DNA from: Tillus elongatus
Lineage: Eukaryota; Arthropoda; Insecta; Coleoptera; Cleridae
Direction of reading: 5' to 3'
NCBI GenBank assembly: GCA_964006375.1
Contig: OZ023266.1
Span: 156,743,792-156,807,791 of the forward strand
Length of the DNA stretch: 64,000 bases
Shown: positions 62,891 through 64,000 of the stretch, piece after piece
Position numbering within the stretch: the stretch's first letter is position 1
How the letters are laid out: each line of letters begins with the position of its first letter
Program-made: the position numbers and the translations under genes
Notes under the pieces: generated by a model
The model's database searches: none
Seen by the model: the letters and a program-made list of their open reading frames with translations, nothing else
What the model was told of the DNA's origin: nothing

Positions 62891-63685
62891 AAAACTGTAT
62901 TGTGATGAATTAGATTCCCCAAATTGTACTTATAGGTTGTCACCTGTTTATAAGGGAGATTTTCTTTATGAAAATTTGCTAAAAATGAGCCAATAAAATT
63001 ATATAATATTATATAAATATATAGTTTACCTATTTTCTGTATCTTATCCAAATTAATTTTTCGCATTAACCAAATTTGCAACAACTATCTCACAACATTG
63101 CATTTTAGCTATTACACCGCGGGGTGTGACCAAGTGTTGCCTGCTTGCAGACATCCCGTTAGAAAATCACACGAGTCACGACCTTTTAGATCCGCCCGTG
63201 TGACCAAGTGTGACCTAACCCTAACCTTTGGTACCGTATACACGTAATCAAACACGATATTCCAATATCCACACAAACTCGGCCTTCCGCATTATTCCTT
63301 AAGGTCATCTTTTCTGTCTCTTGAAGCGGCAGCCACACGGCAAACCAAATCAGCGTGTGGTCATCACGTACGACAGCACCGCGCTTCCGAGCTTACCATT
63401 ATCCTCATTATCTGCCGTTATGCAACAAACCTTCTGTGATATCAACACACCAGTGGCGCCCAATGTAGTAGTACCACAGCTTAAGAGTCTTATTGCCGAG
63501 GTAGTACTGTACATCCAACTATGTATAATGAGTTTTTCGTTACAAACTCGGGTTTTGAAGAAACTAGCTGCGTATTTAAAAAGGCAATCCTTTCCCTCAA
63601 GGAACTAATTATTTTCCTAAGAAAGGACTTTACTAGGTTGTCATCAATTTACCTACTCGTGATTATTGATAATGTCATTTTTTTT
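62891..63685. other. No gene; trace of a hairpin end near 62955-62985
   Basis: 'gattttctttatgaaaattt' then 'gctaaaa' is a decayed hairpin end. A plus-strand frame at 63321-63608 is open for 95 codons with better-than-neighbour base composition but no domain I recognise. Confidence 0.35.
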
Positions 63686-64000
63686 CACCTTTGGGTGAGG
63701 GTAGGGTCACCGATGAGACGTATAGCTCTCTTCTGAATGGTGTCCAGGATAGCGAGCGTAGAAGCGGCAGCGGCACCACAGATGTGGGAGCAGTATTCGA
63801 GGTTTGGTCTTATTTGTGGAGTATATAAGGTATAGAGATTAGCTGGTGAAAGTATTTGCGAGCCCGGAAGAGGAAACCTAATTTCTTAGCAGCCGCTTCT
63901 GCAATTGATGTGACATGTTGGTGCCAATTGGGATTTCGATCCACAGAAATGCCAACAAGTGAAAAGGACTTATTACTTTGAATAACTTGATTGTTCATTG
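63686..64000 (-). pseudogene. Jockey-like LINE fragment (copy F), runs off the window
   Basis: Minus strand from 64000: NNQVIQSNKSFSLVGISVDR, NPNWHQHVTSIAEAAAKKLG, FLFRARKYF, then a one-base loss shifts the frame ('gtgaaagtatttgcg' against 'gtgaaaagtatttgcg' elsewhere). The other frame continues IRPNLEYCSHICGAAAASTL to 63686, where the LINE stops abruptly before its 3' end. The RT palm, if present, lies beyond the window. Confidence 0.85.

Overview
The window looks like repeat-rich, non-coding nuclear DNA from an animal, most likely an insect or other arthropod. The evidence is the set of transposon families: Tc1/mariner-superfamily transposases of the PLDFFLWG type, piggyBac and hAT remnants, Jockey-like and CR1/L2-like non-LTR retrotransposons, Penelope-like elements (PLEs) with GIY-YIG domains, tRNA-derived SINEs, and many long (TA)n tracts. 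I found no convincing intact host gene, no rRNA gene and no CRISPR array. Every recognisable protein segment is a broken transposon protein. The species cannot be fixed from the sequence.

Layout. 0-9.3 kb: a minisatellite, duplicated Jockey-like LINE pieces, a SINE inside a larger inverted duplication (about 3.9-4.45 and 7.93-8.48 kb), a mariner scrap and a LINE 3' end. 9.3-18 kb: a PLE terminus, several copies of a modular (TA)n/hairpin repeat family, a palindromic foldback element (15.45-16.29 kb) and a hAT pseudogene split by an 874-bp TIR element. 18.8-20.4 kb: a tandem array of about 215-bp units built from one end of that modular family. 21.1-24.7 kb: a complete mariner-like element with TA target duplication, then a PLE remnant. 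26.6-28.5 kb: the best-preserved Jockey-like LINE. 29-33.6 kb: a PLE-terminus palindrome, mariner remnants and a complete MITE. 33.9-39.3 kb: two more full-length mariner-like elements, the second with TIRs of about 560 bp. 39.3-48 kb: SINE, hAT-type MITE, LINEs, piggyBac and an L2-like LINE. 49-55.3 kb: a second PLE-terminus palindrome, two mariner pseudogenes, a ZMYM1-like hAT pseudogene and a PLE remnant. 55.9-64 kb: a modular repeat copy, a PLE flanked by inverted 0.67-kb arms, a CR1/Jockey-like RT scrap, a second SINE type and another LINE end.

The most interesting signal is a set of compact hammerhead-ribozyme-like motifs in the termini of two PLE families, at about 10.6, 23.6, 29.1, 29.3, 49.4, 54.5, 58.3 and 60.3 kb. 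Each has a CUGANGA-like heptamer, one extra nucleotide, a short stem II hairpin, GAAA and a tiny stem III; most also keep a permissive cleavage base. At 29 and 49 kb two such termini face each other as palindromes. Hammerheads in PLEs are known, but the recurring extra nucleotide before stem II and the palindromic pairing are worth checking. Most transposon proteins were read by eye from frame-broken sequence, so edges are approximate unless TIRs or target duplications are stated.
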